NCBI GenBank assembly: GCA_903813345.2
Contig: CAIIXF020000008.1
Span: 11,063,278 to 11,127,277 of the forward strand
Origin: Owenia fusiformis
Lineage: Eukaryota; Annelida; Polychaeta; Sabellida; Oweniidae
Length of the DNA stretch: 64,000 nucleotides
Direction: 5' to 3'
Numbering within the stretch: position 1 is the first letter of the stretch; every line of letters starts with the position of its first letter. Shown one piece after another: positions 46,764-59,500 of the stretch. The notes beneath the pieces were generated by a model. That model worked only from the letters and a program-made list of their open reading frames with translations. It did no database searches and was not told the DNA's origin. A program made the translations under genes and the position numbers.

Positions 46764-49500
46764 TTACTTTGATAGAAGAATCCTGTCTCTACCAATCATT
46801 AGATAATTTATCATGTCAGTAGATTCTTTTAATATGTTCCCCTCATTCGTCAATAGAAAAATTGTCTTTTGATGGTCATTCATGTTGTTAAAGTTACTAC
46901 ACAGGTTTTCAAGTTTTTCAAAATGAGATTTTCTGATATACTGTACTCCAATTGTTTACATTGAATAAAAGTGTGTTTCATCTTCTATAACCGAGTCCTT
47001 GCATATTTTACAAAATCTACTATTTAGATCAGTAATGGGTCTTGTATATCAGCCTCTCTCTATCTCTAGATTGTGGGCGCTTATACGTAATCTAGTATGA
47101 TGTTTAGCATTTGAAAGGATTGTTTCTGAAAGGTAATTGTTCAAATCCAAAGTGCGTTTTTAGTTGTTTAAATAATAAAAGTTTACCCTCATCCCCACTT
47201 ATAAGATTCTTCCAATATACTTGATACCTCTCTATTAATTTCTTTTTGACTTTAATTGCAAGCATATTAATACTCTCCTCTATGTTTACCTTATCTTAAA
47301 GATTTAATTCATCAGACATTTTTATTTTAATATTACAGGTATATTTTTGAGTTGTTTGTGCCATGTAAATGTGCTGTTTGTTAAATCAAATGTTTTACTC
47401 AACTGTAAATGACCGAGGTATTTAATTTGTCTTTTTGGCTCACACAGTGAGCCTATGGGATCAACCAGGCATCCGTCTGTCCATTGGTCCATCCGTCCAT
47501 TGGTCCGTCCGTCCATCCGTCAACATTGGCCGCACAAATTAAAACTGCTATTCGGATTGAGTCATATCCACATTCATTTTATGCATATCCATAATGCCTA
47601 TTTGACCTATCATCGCCATTTCCCAAGTTTGCCCGGTTTCCGAGAAATTGCTGATTTTGACGTCAAAAAGTCAAATTTTCTGTAAATACAAGACACTTTG
47701 TTGAAGAAGAACTTTCAAATAACTTGTAATAGTTGCTTTATATGCAACTATGTCCTCTGAAGATTTCAAAGCTCTTGGAATTACAGTTTTTGGTGTTAAC
47801 TCTATATTTGACAAAAAGTAGGACTTAGTCATTTTCAGGAAACTTTCTCATGTATAAAGTCAATGGCAGGTTTTGTGATTGACAAGTTTCTCAAAGTTTG
47901 CCCTATACTTGATCATTTCTTGCAATGAATTACATTGTTACTAGATTTAAGCATTCCCTACATATTGCTCAATATATGTCAGCATCAAATTTTTACCGTT
48001 TTTGAGATATTTGACGTAAAAAAACAGTAAAGATACTTGCTTGCTTCAATCTGACCAATTTTTGGAGAAAATCATCTACATGTTGCCAGGAGTTCAAATC
48101 TGACATTAGTTTTAGGATTTGACCTTTACTTGACCTTCAGTGACTTTCGAAAGGTCAAAAAGTTGATTTTTCAAATTGATTTTTGGATGTAAATTTTGGT
48201 CAGCTTAATCTCAAAAGACCTTACTGAGCTCTAAGTACAATTTTCAAGGTCAAAGGTCATCAAACTAGGTCACACAACTGTGCTATCTAAGTTTCTCAAA
48301 GTTTGAGACTACAAATCCAAATCAATATTTTTGTTTGAAAGTCATGGTTATACATTCCTCTGAAGGTTCCAAACTGTGTGAGCACGGGACTGTGGATCCT
48401 TTATTATAATATAAACTTCCAAAGGTACTCTTCCCAATTCTCCTCTTACTGCCATGTTTGTGACATATTTTTGAATCGAATATGATTGTTTTCAATTAAA
48501 GCACTTTCGTAGTTCTGTTCAATATCTCGATTAATTAGGCAGTCATGCTTGATATATATCATTACACCATATTTACGAACCGTTAATAGCGACGGGTTTG
48601 ATAAGTTGATCATACAATTTCAATTTCAGTGAAGAATCTCTGCGCCACTTGTCAATAGATAAACTTTAAACATGCCTTTCTTTTCTTTTTCTTTTATGTT
48701 TTGCTGATCCTGAAGCACATAAGACAATTCCTAAATAAGTATACTTTTGAACATTTTGTATATTCTTATCATTTATTTGAAATCGTTCTTGACAAACTTT
48801 GCCACATTTCCAGAATTTTCAGAATTTTGTTTTATCATTGTTAATTTCAAGTTTCCAGTCATTACAGAAGGATTCAAGAGTGTTTAGTTTTAGTTGCATT
48901 CCTTCTTTACTAGTATCAAGTATAACTAAATCGTCTGCAAATAGCAAACTGCTAACATGTTGAGTTTCAAGGAATGGAGATTTTCCAACATTATCAAACT
49001 TTTTTATAATATCATTTATATATATGTTAAATAATAACGGACTGAGCGAGTCTCCTTGTTTTACACCCCTAGCACATGAAAAAGATTCTGTATAATTTGA
49101 GTGATTAATTTTCACACACGCCTTGCCATTTTCATACATTGTTTTAATGATTCTATTGAAATGACCTTTAATTCCCGACTTTTGTAGCTTGTCCATAAGG
49201 CCTGTATGCCATATCAAATCGAATGCTTTCTTTAGGTCCACAAAGCAGACATAGAAATTACATTTATTTTGATGAACAAGTTTGTCAATAAGAGACCGAA
49301 TTATAAATATATGGTCGGTCGTTTTTTGCTTTCTTTGTAAAACCTGCCTGGTTTTGTGAAATTATGTTATTCGATTTGACAAATGTATCAAGGCGATTAT
49401 ATAGCACATTAGAGAAAATTTTCGATAAGCGTTCTGAAATAAATATGCCACGATAATTTTTCTTATAAATTGTAACAATATAGGACTCATTCCACGTTAC
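46764..49500 (-). pseudogene. Decayed non-LTR retrotransposon (LINE) reverse-transcriptase region
   Basis: On the minus strand from 49500, sequence like NESYIVTIYKK and NYRGIFIS begins a reverse transcriptase. VKSNNIISQNQAGFTKKA follows, then a frame change. An open block at 48819-49241 carries MDLKKAFDLIWHTGLMDKL, the CARGVKQGDSLSPLLFNIY motif and the catalytic LLFADDLVIL. Past 48819, in shifted frames, come LYDQLIKP and RGELGRVPLEVYI. After the nested insertion, MLAIKVKKKLIERYQVYWKN, RISAHNLEIER and NYLMIGRDRILLSK follow, with a stop at 46764-46766. It is truncated at its 5' end, frameshifted, and missing a piece between YKK and NYRG. The endonuclease and ORF1 are absent. It resembles Jockey/CR1-type elements. 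Confidence 0.9.
47430..48405. mobile_element. Element nested in the LINE (GCTCACACAGT ends)
   Basis: The LINE reading is broken between EVYI (near 48412) and the sequence left of 47430. The interruption begins GGCTCACACAGTGAGCC, itself a perfect hairpin, followed by repeated CCGTCCGTCCATCCGTC. It ends ACTGTGTGAGCACGGG, so GCTCACACAGT is inverted at the two ends. An AAGGTCAAAGGTCATC run lies at 48245. There is no coding capacity. Exact borders are approximate. Confidence 0.7.
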
Positions 49501-49754
49501 TGGGTATTGGGATATATGGGGAAGGGGATGCCCAAGTCCATTTTTACATGTAATTGGAAATCCAAGATTTGATTTCAGGATTTAATTAATTAGCACATGA
49601 TTGTGTTCACATCTTTTAAGACTCTCTAGTCTTGTCAATGACATTCTATTTGAACAACAGTATATCATTATACTCTGATAATATAATTATAGGTGTTGTG
49701 TTGTTATGAATGTATCTTTTGAAACAAATGGTTCTAGCATTCTCATAATACAAG
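49501..49754. other. Non-coding, no feature recognised
   Basis: Short spacer containing GGGGAAGGGGATGCCC immediately beyond the LINE break. Confidence 0.5.
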
Positions 49755-50209
49755 TACAGTAAAACTTGTGAACAGGGAATGCTCTTGGGAATGGAGGAAA
49801 GTTTCATTGCTCAGAGGTTTTCCCTATAGAGAGGGGCCACACTTCCAGCAAACTCAAACTTGCCGAATAAGCATTTTTTTTGTATATATATGGGCATGTA
49901 AGAATTGAATTTCAAGTTTCATCAACCCCATTTTATATCATTGATAATCTAGAAATCACAACTGATTAGATGTAATTAGGTTTGTTGAAAGGAAGAATTA
50001 GTGTCATGATAATAATTGAATTGATTGATTGACAGATTGAATTTTCATAATTTGCCTGATAATAGTGTTCCTAATGTTCCCTGTTCACAGGTTTTCCCTG
50101 CAGAGAGGGTCCATTAACATATAAGTCAATGGAAAAATATTTGGTTCTTTTGAAAAGGATTTCTTGTTTTCCCTACAGAGAGGTATTCAATCAGACAGGT
50201 TTTACTGTA
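49755..50209. mobile_element. pogo-like MITE with TA duplication
   Basis: Begins CAGTAAAACTTGTGAACAGG and ends AGACAGGTTTTACTG, flanked by TA on both sides (49755-49756, 50208-50209). TTCCCT.CAGAGAGG words repeat inside near both ends and once in the middle. Largest (451 bp) of the five related elements in the window. Confidence 0.85.
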
Positions 50210-51517
50210 TATTAACTTGTCGAGCAGGACCGTTCAATGTTGTGTAAATTCATGTGTTTTTTCTGTCGAAAAAATTAACAAAATGTGTTGATAAGTTAAA
50301 TAAGAAAAAAGAACTAATCAATGCTTGTTGTTTAGAGAAAAATGCATTCAAAATTTTAAGTCTCATAGAAACCAACGGTGCAATAATATTTAAAACATAA
50401 TATATCCTTCTTTTCAATATAGTTTAAAACAATCAATGTTGGTTTATTTTGAAGATGAGCAAAGAAATATTGACATAGAATTATTTTCAAAAAATGTTTG
50501 CCACCTGAGTGACATCATGATGATGTCACAGTAGCGATGTTACTTAGCAATGGTGTTAGAAACCTTATGTGTTTTGCATTGTGTATAGTAGAATTTTTGA
50601 TGGTTAAAAAATTTCAACTTTTATTTGGAAAATGGTGGAAAATTTGAATATTTAAGACATAGAAACCTAACAATTTTTTTTTAAATCTCTAAATTAACTT
50701 TTAAAGACTTGAAAAATAGTAAATGAATGATAAAAACATATTTCCAAACTTTCCATGGGACCTTTAAGACGAGAAATTGTTTGAAAATAAATAGCCCATA
50801 CGCTTTGAGAAAACACATTTTATGTTTTTTAGGAATCGCATCCTTGGGGAGTAGTTGTTTTCTATTTAAACATTGTAACCTTAGCAACTCAAGACTGAGG
50901 ATTGAATTTATGGGACAATGCTTTTGTATTTTTTGTTCCATTCGGGATAACCACTAAGATTTGTGGGCTATTAGTGAGGTATCTAATTGGTACCTGTCGT
51001 TTATTTATGATGATTGACTTGCCCATTGAGCCATTACCCCCATGTGTTGAACTTCCTTTCGCTAATTTTATCGGATTTATTGTGTTATTGACCCAAGTTA
51101 GTGATGTCATCATGGTTCAGTTCAACAAAAGCATTAAGTAATTAAAGGTTTCATTTCAAAGAAAGATGTTGTAATGTGCATCATCCTACACATGTAATTA
51201 GTTTCATGCTTCTCAACAACACTAAACATATTCATTAATTTCACGCTTCCCAATTTCTTCAAATGAAAATAGGTTAACAAACATTTATTAATTCAATTCC
51301 GGTATTTCAATTCCAGACGCTAGGCCTGAATCTAATAAACATGGCTTTCAGTGATTAAATGACAATTCACATTTAAATTTTATCTTTTTTCCAGGATCTG
51401 ACTTGATTACCTCAGGATATATATCATTAGCTGGGCTTAATTTTACTGTCTTAATGACATCTCGTTTTTGTACATGTGGAGATTTTCTACTAAAAAGATA
51501 AATGTCCTTTATTTCAG
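50210..51517. other. Upstream/intron sequence before the first visible CPSF2 exon
   Basis: Expected to be CPSF2 intron, since the exon at 51518 starts in mid-protein. I looked for the preceding coding sequence (a segment ending in a Lys codon in phase 0) and did not find it. The open frames at 50681-51141 are mirror pairs without domains. Confidence 0.45.
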
Positions 51518-54500
51518 GTTGTTTTGGCGAGTAGTCCTGATCTACAATGCGGTTTTTCTCGTGATCTCTTCATTCGCTGGTGTCAGAATAATAAAAACAC
51601 GATTATATTGACCAATAGGACTTTACCCGGAACTTTGGCTCGAGACCTCATCGACAATCCAAATAAACAGGAGATTACTCTTGAGGTAACTATAGTAACG
51701 TCACATTTTGACAATTATATATGTCATTTTAATAGTTACGCTTGATGAGTTATTTGATATGTTTTTTAATTAAGGATAGCATGTAGAGGATTTAGGCATG
51801 ATCGATTCTAAATCCTTTGCACCTGTATTGTATAAAGAAATGAGGATTTCTTCATTTCAAAAGAATAATCACTAGGCACAATTTTCCAATAAGTCTAAGC
51901 AAACATTTATACTTTATTATTGTCAGTCTTTTTGTTACAGTTCTCTATCCCTGAATTGGAAAATTTGTTCATTCTTCTTGGGACTTCAGGTCAGTTGTCT
52001 GACCCCCAACCAAGTAAAAATATATTTGCCCTTTAATAAAGTCCAACGAGGGAATTTAATATGAGCTTTAATTGAGAGAGGATGAAAAAGCCTTTTACAG
52101 TCAACCTCTTCTCTCTGTCTCGAAGCCTTTTAAATTTTCCCATTCTTCTGTGTCCCCCAATCTTTCATCGGAGTTCCTATTCCCTTCCATTTAAGCCCTT
52201 AAAATGATCCCTTTAGTTTTTTAATGTACATACAATTGATTCTTTTTAATAATAATAATATTTATTTCCTTTAAAGAATTTTGTAAGATGTTATTATTAC
52301 ATGAAGTGTAAAACCCCCTTTTGGGGATATTATCCACAAAGTAGGAAATTACAAAATGAATTGATCAAATCAAATCAAATCAAATTGATTACTGTACCAT
52401 TGTTTTGTGTGTAAATAACCAGAACCTGTAGAACATTATTTTAATTCAAGGTTTCTCGGAGGATCAAACTTGATGGCTTTGAATTGGATGAGTTTCTCAG
52501 AGAGGAGAAGGAAAAGAAACAAAAGTTGGAAAAGAAAAAGCTTGACGAATCAAGGTAAAAATACTGTTTTTATCATTCAATTCTGTATGGAGTCTCTCTT
52601 GGGGAGTCAGGGGCTTGTTGTGAGACTGTAAAAAACAAAGATAATCTGCTTACATGCATATCCTGAACAGTGCCGAGGATGAACAGTGCCCAGGATGAAC
52701 AGTGCCCAGGATTAACAATACCTATGCCTCCAGAGATAAGACTGGCATTTTGAGCATGTTTTTTAAAATGGCCATAAAATCTTGACCATTTTGATTGGAT
52801 CAATAAAACTTGAAAGAATGAAGAAACATTGAACAAGGTTCAATTTTTATTGGCTCACCCTGTATTTGATACAAATGACTTTTCATTCTAATTTTCAAGG
52901 GGCTAACATTTAGGAACCATGTAAGATAATATCGAAGGGGTTTACATATTTGATAACAAGGAACTATGAAAAGATGATATATCTAAGGGGTTTACATATT
53001 TGATAACAAGGAACTATGAAAAAGATAATATATCTAAGGGGTTTACATAATTGATAACAAGGAACTTCAATTTATGCATTTTGCTTACAGGGAACTACAT
53101 GAGGATGAATCTAGCAGTGACAGTGAGGAAGAAATGGAAGTTGACTCGGCATTTATGACATCTAAAGGAAAACATGATCTGATGTTGAAAACTGACAGTG
53201 TGAGTTCATCTCTTGAATGGGTCGTATTCAAGGAATACTGAGTCCCCCCCTTTTTGTATTGTCATATTGTAGTGTATAAAACAGTATGGTGGTATAGCTC
53301 AGGGCCATATTGATCTGGATGCAATCCATGTCTTAGATAAATACAGTGAAATAGATTTTTCTGTTTGTATTATCTCATAGTTGTCAAATCTGTATGATAA
53401 CATGCTATTATATACAAAATTTCAAATCTGCAGAAAAGGCTTATCGATATCTGCACTTGCTCATCCAGATTTATGATGTCAACTCTCGGGTAAATATGTT
53501 ATTACTCCAAATTATAGGATATCCTGTACATCTAAAATAACAAATTGCCTTTTGGGAAATTTACAAAGACAGACTTCTGAAGTGGTTCGGTACATTTGAA
53601 TGATTTGGTAGAAGAGAATACCTTAATATAATGAAAAACATAATTCTCCAAACCTGAAATTTTGGTCAGGCTATTTTAACCTCTTGACTACCCAGAGTGA
53701 TGAGATTTCTTGTCATCTAAGAAATGACCTTGAAACCTGAGTGACGAGAAAATCTGTCACAAAATTCTTCACTAAGTGCTCTAATTTGAACAATTTTCAT
53801 CCAATTTACTCAAAAATGTTTCTAAATGTGTAGAAATAATCTCTTTTGACTAATTTCACTAAATAGAGCATCGCCTGTTTTCCATGTATGTACAAGTAGT
53901 AAAATGACTAAAAGTAAAAAAATGAAAAATTCTCTGGTTTCAAACCAATTTTAGAGCCTTGAATTCAAAAGGTCAAGTAACCTCGGTCTCTTCTATTTCA
54001 TCAAAAAGCTTTTAGAGGATTCCACCTTTCAAAATGATGGTTGTATTTTTGGGTGACCTTGTCTTGTTTATATTGGCACTTTGTCTATGTCTTCTCTTTC
54101 TGTCAAATACAAAGTCATCTTTGGATGCATCCACTTTTCAAGTCATCTTCTCTCTCATTGCTTATGCCTCAGTCACATTTGATCTACGGCAATTGTATGG
54201 TGGCTGTAGCTTCCCAAAATCGAGAGAAACATGCAGCATGAAATATCGGGATAACCACTATGATGTAGATTTTCTGTATCCATTTTTCGAAGCTACGGCC
54301 ACTGATACGGCTGCCATAGGGCAAATGTGACAGAGGCTTAAGCCTTCATCTGTACATGTAGCCTTGATAATTTCAACCAACAGATAAATGACCCCCTATT
54401 TGTAATAATTCATACTATAGGACAATGGCTTGATATTTATGTCTTCTGCTTTACAGACTAAGTCTACAAAGGTTGGATTCTTCAAACAAGTTAAAAAATC

Positions 54501-57500
54501 ATTCCCTATGTTCCCGTTCCATGAAGAGAAAGTAAGATGGGATGATTATGGGGAAATAATACGGTAAGTTTGCTCAATTGGCAATACAGCTTTTTTGTCA
54601 ATTCGAGTTGAAGAACTCATACAGTGAATCCCTAATGAACCATAACAAATGATTCAAGCCATCACCCAAGATGAGATTTATGAACTACAAAGGAGCTATT
54701 TAGAAATATTAGGAAATATACAGTACCATAGATAATTCACTCGCACATAATTATAGAAATTAGGAAAACAATGACTTGTAAAGTAATGACATATTAGTGC
54801 TGTTTGGTTTCACTCGAGTGTAAGACTCATTTCTATGATTAAAACAATGGAAGTCAATCTTACCTTACCATAGAACATAGATTCATCCTTTTTTGAATCA
54901 TCTTGGCGTAAAATTAAAATCATTAAAATTTGGGGTAAAAATTAATCACTCGCCTATTGCTTACTGGATCAGGAATTTTGCTGCACTTTGAATATAATGC
55001 TTAAAGCTAACAATTGTTTTGAGTTACTGATTTTTTTGCATAGAATATAAACTTGTTTGAATTTTACCTTTTTAGACTTGAAGACTACACAAGTGCTGAA
55101 CCTGCTATTCTAGAAGAGGAGACTAGTAAACAACAACCAATTAAACCACAGAAAGAGAAAGAGCCAGAGGAGGAAACTGTCCAAGGTCATTACTATTTCT
55201 CCCCACTTTGTCTGAATAATTTATTATTTATTTTAAAATGTGTTCTGTTTAACATTTTAGTATTATTCACAAAATGTTTGATTTATAGCACATTGTACTT
55301 TATTTCAATATGTTAATTATTTTACATTTGTACATCTATTCAAGAAAACTGAATAGGTTTGATTTTTATATAAAAGAAATATTGTAATTCTAACACTTTA
55401 TTGGTTAAAAACTTTAGTTCATTAAAATATTATGTAATTTCATTTCATAAATATCTTTTAACAATGTTATAATATAATAATTAAATATGTAAATTGTAAC
55501 ATCAGAACATTAATTTTGAATAATTTATTTCAAGAAGGTCATTCTTTCCTATTTTCCAGAAGTGAAAACGATCCCAACAAAATGCATAGTTGACTCTGTG
55601 AACCTTAAGATCAATGCAAATATCATGTTCATTGACTTTGAGGGAAGATCTGATGGCGAGTCTATGCGCAAAATTCTCTCACAGATAAAGCCAAGAGAAC
55701 TTGTAAGTACGACGCATGTACGGGGGATCCAATAAATAAAGCAAAGGTTGTTTTAAAACTAAAGATTAATTAGTATTTCTAAACTAAGGACTTTTTTCAC
55801 CATCAATATAAACTCTATTGACTTGAGCAATAGATGGAGCCACAGTGCCTGGCCAAAATGCTGGACATAGTGGTCATTATCCACTCTGGTCCAGGGGGTA
55901 AGACAAAGTACTTAGTCCTCTAGGGCCATGATTTCACTATGTTGCCCTTTGAAATTAGGTTATTGGTTACACTGTATATTCTTTTTCAGATCGTAGTCCA
56001 TGGAAGCCCTGAAGCTACTAAGTCTTTGGCGGACTACTGTGAACACTCTGGCATTGTATCTGGGAAGATTCACACACCAATGCTCAATGAAATGCTTGAT
56101 TGTACCAAAGAAGGCTCAATATTTCAGGTACATTATATCCTCCCACTGACTAAAAATAAGTATAAGTAAAATAGAGATATGTTACATGTATCCCTTATAT
56201 ACATTTTATTTGGCAGCCCAGTCCTTATTCCAGGTTTAAATGGCTGTTCATTGTATCCTATTTAAAAAGAAAAAGTTTGATTCAATTTATGAGATATTAG
56301 AAATTCTAAACTGATACTTAAAACATGATTTACCAACAATGTTCATAATAGAAGATTTTGTAATTGCATCTTTTACTTGTATTACGGTACATTATGGTAT
56401 TGTATGACATTATTGTATTGTATTACACTATTGTATTGTATGACATTATTGTATTACAGGTGAGGTTACAGGACAGTGTGATGAGTGCACTGACGTTCTC
56501 CAAGACGAAGGATGCTGAGATGGCCTGGATCCAGGCTGCTATAGATAAGAGTGTTGCAAAGACAGATACATCAGCAAGGTGGGCAAATTAACTATTTCAA
56601 ATGGATTGGAAAAATGTTATATTTTGCATAGTGTGGTACTTTATTGAATGTGAAATTATTTGTTTGGTTTTGATTTGGCCAAACTTTATTTGACTTTTTG
56701 AAGTTTTGCAAAATGTAAAATTACAAGAGGAAATCTTGTATTGAAATAAACTTCTTATAAAAATGTATCCAAGGAAATATGCATGATAATAATGTGCATT
56801 CACTGTATATGATAAAAAATACATGCAGCAAAAGACATTCAGATTCCCAGGGTTTAACATCAGAAATTTGTGGCAGATTTTCATGTTATTTATATTCTAT
56901 ACTTTTGTAGTAAGACTTTGTTTGCAGTTTATACATAAATACTTAAATAGATCATTGCCTTAAAAACCTTTGAAACAAATATGTGTATGTTTTTCAGGCA
57001 AGATGAAGGAAATTCGAAGGATGATGATAGGGAAGACAAAATGGCAGTGGATGACCAATTGACCGATCAAACACCCACCTTAGTGGCATTGTCCAACCAG
57101 GTATAAGGCTTAATATATATATACACTCAACAGTTTCAACAGTTGCTCTTGTAATTTTTATCATGACATTGAAATTTGAGATTGGTGATACAATGGTAAT
57201 AGTCTACACCTTTGAATGTCATTTAAAAGACTTATGATTTGTAGGCAGATTGTACAACTGGGCGACATTACCAACATACTTCCTGCATCGTCCCAGTGAA
57301 TCAGCTTAGTTCATCATTCTTCAGAATTTTAATGGACAATCTTATTTTTGACATGCTTGATTAAAAATCAAGAAAACCACAGTTTACATATGAAAATCAG
57401 AAATAAAAGAGCAATTCTAACTTACAGATGGAACAGTGTGCTGGACATGAAGCAGTGTTCATTGGAGAGTTGAAGCTCTCTGATTTCAAGCTGGCACTTA

Positions 57501-58005
57501 TTAAGGCAGGGGTACAGGCAGAGTTTGCAGGTGGAGTTCTCATATGTAATGGCACAATTGCAATAAAAAAGGTAACTATCCATATCGTGATGAATGCATC
57601 TAACATTAAGAAATTACAGTTTGAAATTCTTAGAATGCACCATTTATAATGCAGATTTTTAAATATTTCCGGAGTGAACTCCTTTTTCGGGGCTCGCTTT
57701 GCTCAGACTGATGCAAATCAAATAAATCGCACCCCCTTGACATTTGCTGGCTATGTCGTATATATGTATATGACACACGACTCAATGAAACCTCTTCTAA
57801 GTTAATTATTTGTGAAATATGTTTTATGAACATACATTGTTTTGTGGCCAATATTCTTTCATTGATGAAGATAACATAATTAAATCAAAATATTGCTCTT
57901 TTATTTTTTCAGAATGAGGCTGGTAAAATCCAAATAGAGGGCGCTCTTAGTCACGATTACTACCAAGTCCGGGAACTCCTATATGAACAGTTTGCCATAG
58001 TCTGA
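51518..58005 (+). CDS. CPSF2: CPSF2 (CPSF100), C-terminal half, eleven exons, partial
   Basis: Cleavage and polyadenylation specificity factor subunit 2, the non-catalytic metallo-beta-lactamase partner of the CPSF3 endonuclease in nuclear pre-mRNA (and histone mRNA) 3'-end processing. Exons: 51518-51685, 52451-52554, 53091-53199, 54457-54563, 55076-55185, 55560-55702, 55990-56127, 56460-56578, 56998-57100, 57428-57571, 57913-58005 (TGA). All have AG/GT borders and reading phase carries through, giving about 444 residues, matching the second half of the roughly 780-residue animal protein. Recognition strings: [86 protein letters not shown] and the C-terminus [11 protein letters not shown]. 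An acidic Ser/Glu stretch lies in exon 53091. Exons for the N-terminal beta-lactamase fold were not found in the window. Confidence 0.95.
52922..53073 (+). repeat. 50-bp tandem repeat in a CPSF2 intron, three copies
   Basis: GGGGTTTACATATTTGATAA followed by CAAGGAACTATGAAAA recurs at 52937, 52987 and 53038. It ends 17 bp before the exon starting at 53091, so it lies in the region that usually holds the branch point. Confidence 0.9.
54165..54337. mobile_element. MITE in a CPSF2 intron, 58-bp inverted ends, TTA flanks
   Basis: The left end GCCTCAGTCACATTTGATCT ... GGTGGCTGTAGCTTCC is inverted at the right as GAAGCTACGGCCAC ... GCAAATGTGACAGAGGC. TTA occurs on both sides (54162-54164, 54338-54340). 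A 3-bp TTA target suits PIF/Harbinger-type elements. It explains the long open frame 54034-54330, which is not an exon. Confidence 0.75.
56377..56459 (+). repeat. TGTAT/TATTG simple repeat at a CPSF2 acceptor
   Basis: Imperfect TATTGTATGACAT and TATTGTATTACAC units run directly into the TTACAG acceptor of the exon at 56460. They replace a normal pyrimidine tract. Confidence 0.8.
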
Positions 58006-58157
58006 GAGTGTGGAATTTTACTATTCTGTTATTGAATGGACATGATTAATATAGGGGCAACATGCATCAAGATGTGTTCACAATTTAGGCATTTTTACCA
58101 ATACTATGGTTTGGGGGGGGGGGCTATGAGATCTGGAAGCTAGAGTCAAATAATCTG

Positions 58158-58163
58158 AATAAA
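58158..58163 (+). terminator. Candidate CPSF2 polyadenylation signal AATAAA
   Basis: First canonical AATAAA after the CPSF2 stop, 153 bp downstream, preceded by a long G run near 58112. Further AATAAA words occur near 58518, so the site in use is not certain. Confidence 0.45.
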
Positions 58164-58980
58164 TTGGTCTCTTGTGATCCTTTGATTACTCTTGTCACCT
58201 TGAAAACACTTCTGAACCTATTTGTATGTGTCAGAAGCTCTCAGTATTGGCGCAATGTAACTATATTCAAGTCGCCACACAATAGATGTCATATCAGAGC
58301 AACTATTAGGATTTGAGATAGTTAAGATGTGGAATTAGGAACTTCCTTATAAACTTGTATGACATGAAGTAGCTTTTTCATATTTAAAGCAAGGATTCCA
58401 TGTGTAAAGGAAGGATTCCAAATTCAAGAGCCAAGATTGTACATTATAAAGATATGAGTATTAATTATCAACTGGATCATAAGTAAGTAACTGAGAAGTG
58501 TTCTATAGGCATTTTTAAATAAATTCATAAGTCTGATATTATGATGTCATAATATGCATAATTCCAACAATGGACTTATGAATTTCTTACCAAATAATGC
58601 TTCAAAAATCACCCTGTGGTAATCCATTATCACTTTTCTAAATACATGTACGGAACTTCTGAAACATTTAAAATAGAATTTATCAATTCTATCTTGGACT
58701 TTAGAAAATATTTTAATAAATGAATTTTAAATGTCAAATGGTCTTATATTTCATTGTATTTTATTTGTATTTCATTGTATTTTATAATATTATACACTAT
58801 CAAGGAAAAAATAAAAAAAATATGTTTTTTAGAGCACTTTTCTATAGTAGTAACTCTGGTAACATATGATGTTATACTTGAGGTTTATACTGTTTCATAT
58901 AAAGAACAAATAGGAAAGTTTATGATTCAATTCAGGTCAGCCATCTTGAGTAGGTAATTGAGTCCCTGGTTACTGTTGAT
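58164..58980. other. Convergent intergenic region, no gene
   Basis: AT-rich 3' flanks of CPSF2 and TRMT6. TTTCATTGTATTTTAT repeats near 58751 could contain minus-strand AATAAA signals for TRMT6. The 58754-58957 open frame shows no domain. Confidence 0.5.
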
Positions 58981-59500
58981 GCAGATATTCTAATGTAGCA
59001 CTCTTGTCAATGTAGACTCATTTAATCCCTCATAACCATTGTGGCTGTTAGCAAATATCCCCCTGTAGCACTCTTGTCAATGTAGACTCATTTAATCCTT
59101 CATTACCATTGTAGCTGTTAGCAAATATCCCCCTGTAGCACTCATGTCAATGTAGACTCATTTAATCCTTCATTACCATTGTAGCTGTTAGCAAATATCC
59201 CCCTGTAGCACTCATGTCAATGTAGACTCATTTAATCACTCATTACCATTGTGGCTGTTAGCAAATATCCCCCTGTAGCACTCTTGTCAATGTAGACTCA
59301 TTTAATCCTTCATTACCATTGTAGCTGTTAGCAAATATCCCCCTGTAGCACTCATGTCAATGTAGACTCATTTAATCCCTCATTACCATTGTGGCTGTTA
59401 GCAAATATCCCCCTGAAGCACTCATGTCAATGTAGACTCCTTTAATCCCTCATAACCATTGTGGCTGTTAGCAAATATCCCCCTGTAGCACTCATGTTGA
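58981..59500 (-). repeat. 70-bp minisatellite derived from the TRMT6 3' coding end
   Basis: About 7.4 units with a 70-bp period (CCCTGTAGCACTC at 59061, 59131 and every 70 bp to 59481). On the minus strand each unit reads GGYLLTATMVM-x-D then a stop, the same frame as the genuine carboxyl end of TRMT6. The rightmost unit is the real exon (stop at 59442-59444); units to its left are extra copies beyond the stop. Unit differences include MRD, MKD and MSD before the stop. No acceptor site lies inside the unit, so the extra copies are probably 3' untranslated or flanking DNA. Confidence 0.9.

Noticed and set aside
50681-51141. Overlapping frames just upstream of CPSF2 considered as earlier exons
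   Set aside because: None resembles the expected CPSF2 N-terminal sequence or ends at a phase-0 donor after a Lys codon.
51395-51502. Open stretch beginning after TTTTTTCCAG (GSDLITSGYI...) considered as the exon before 51518
   Set aside because: It has no suitable donor in the required phase and only a superficial resemblance to the expected segment.
54034-54330. 98-codon open frame inside CPSF2
   Set aside because: It lies in an intron and overlaps a MITE. The flanking exons join in phase without it, and it has no counterpart in CPSF2.
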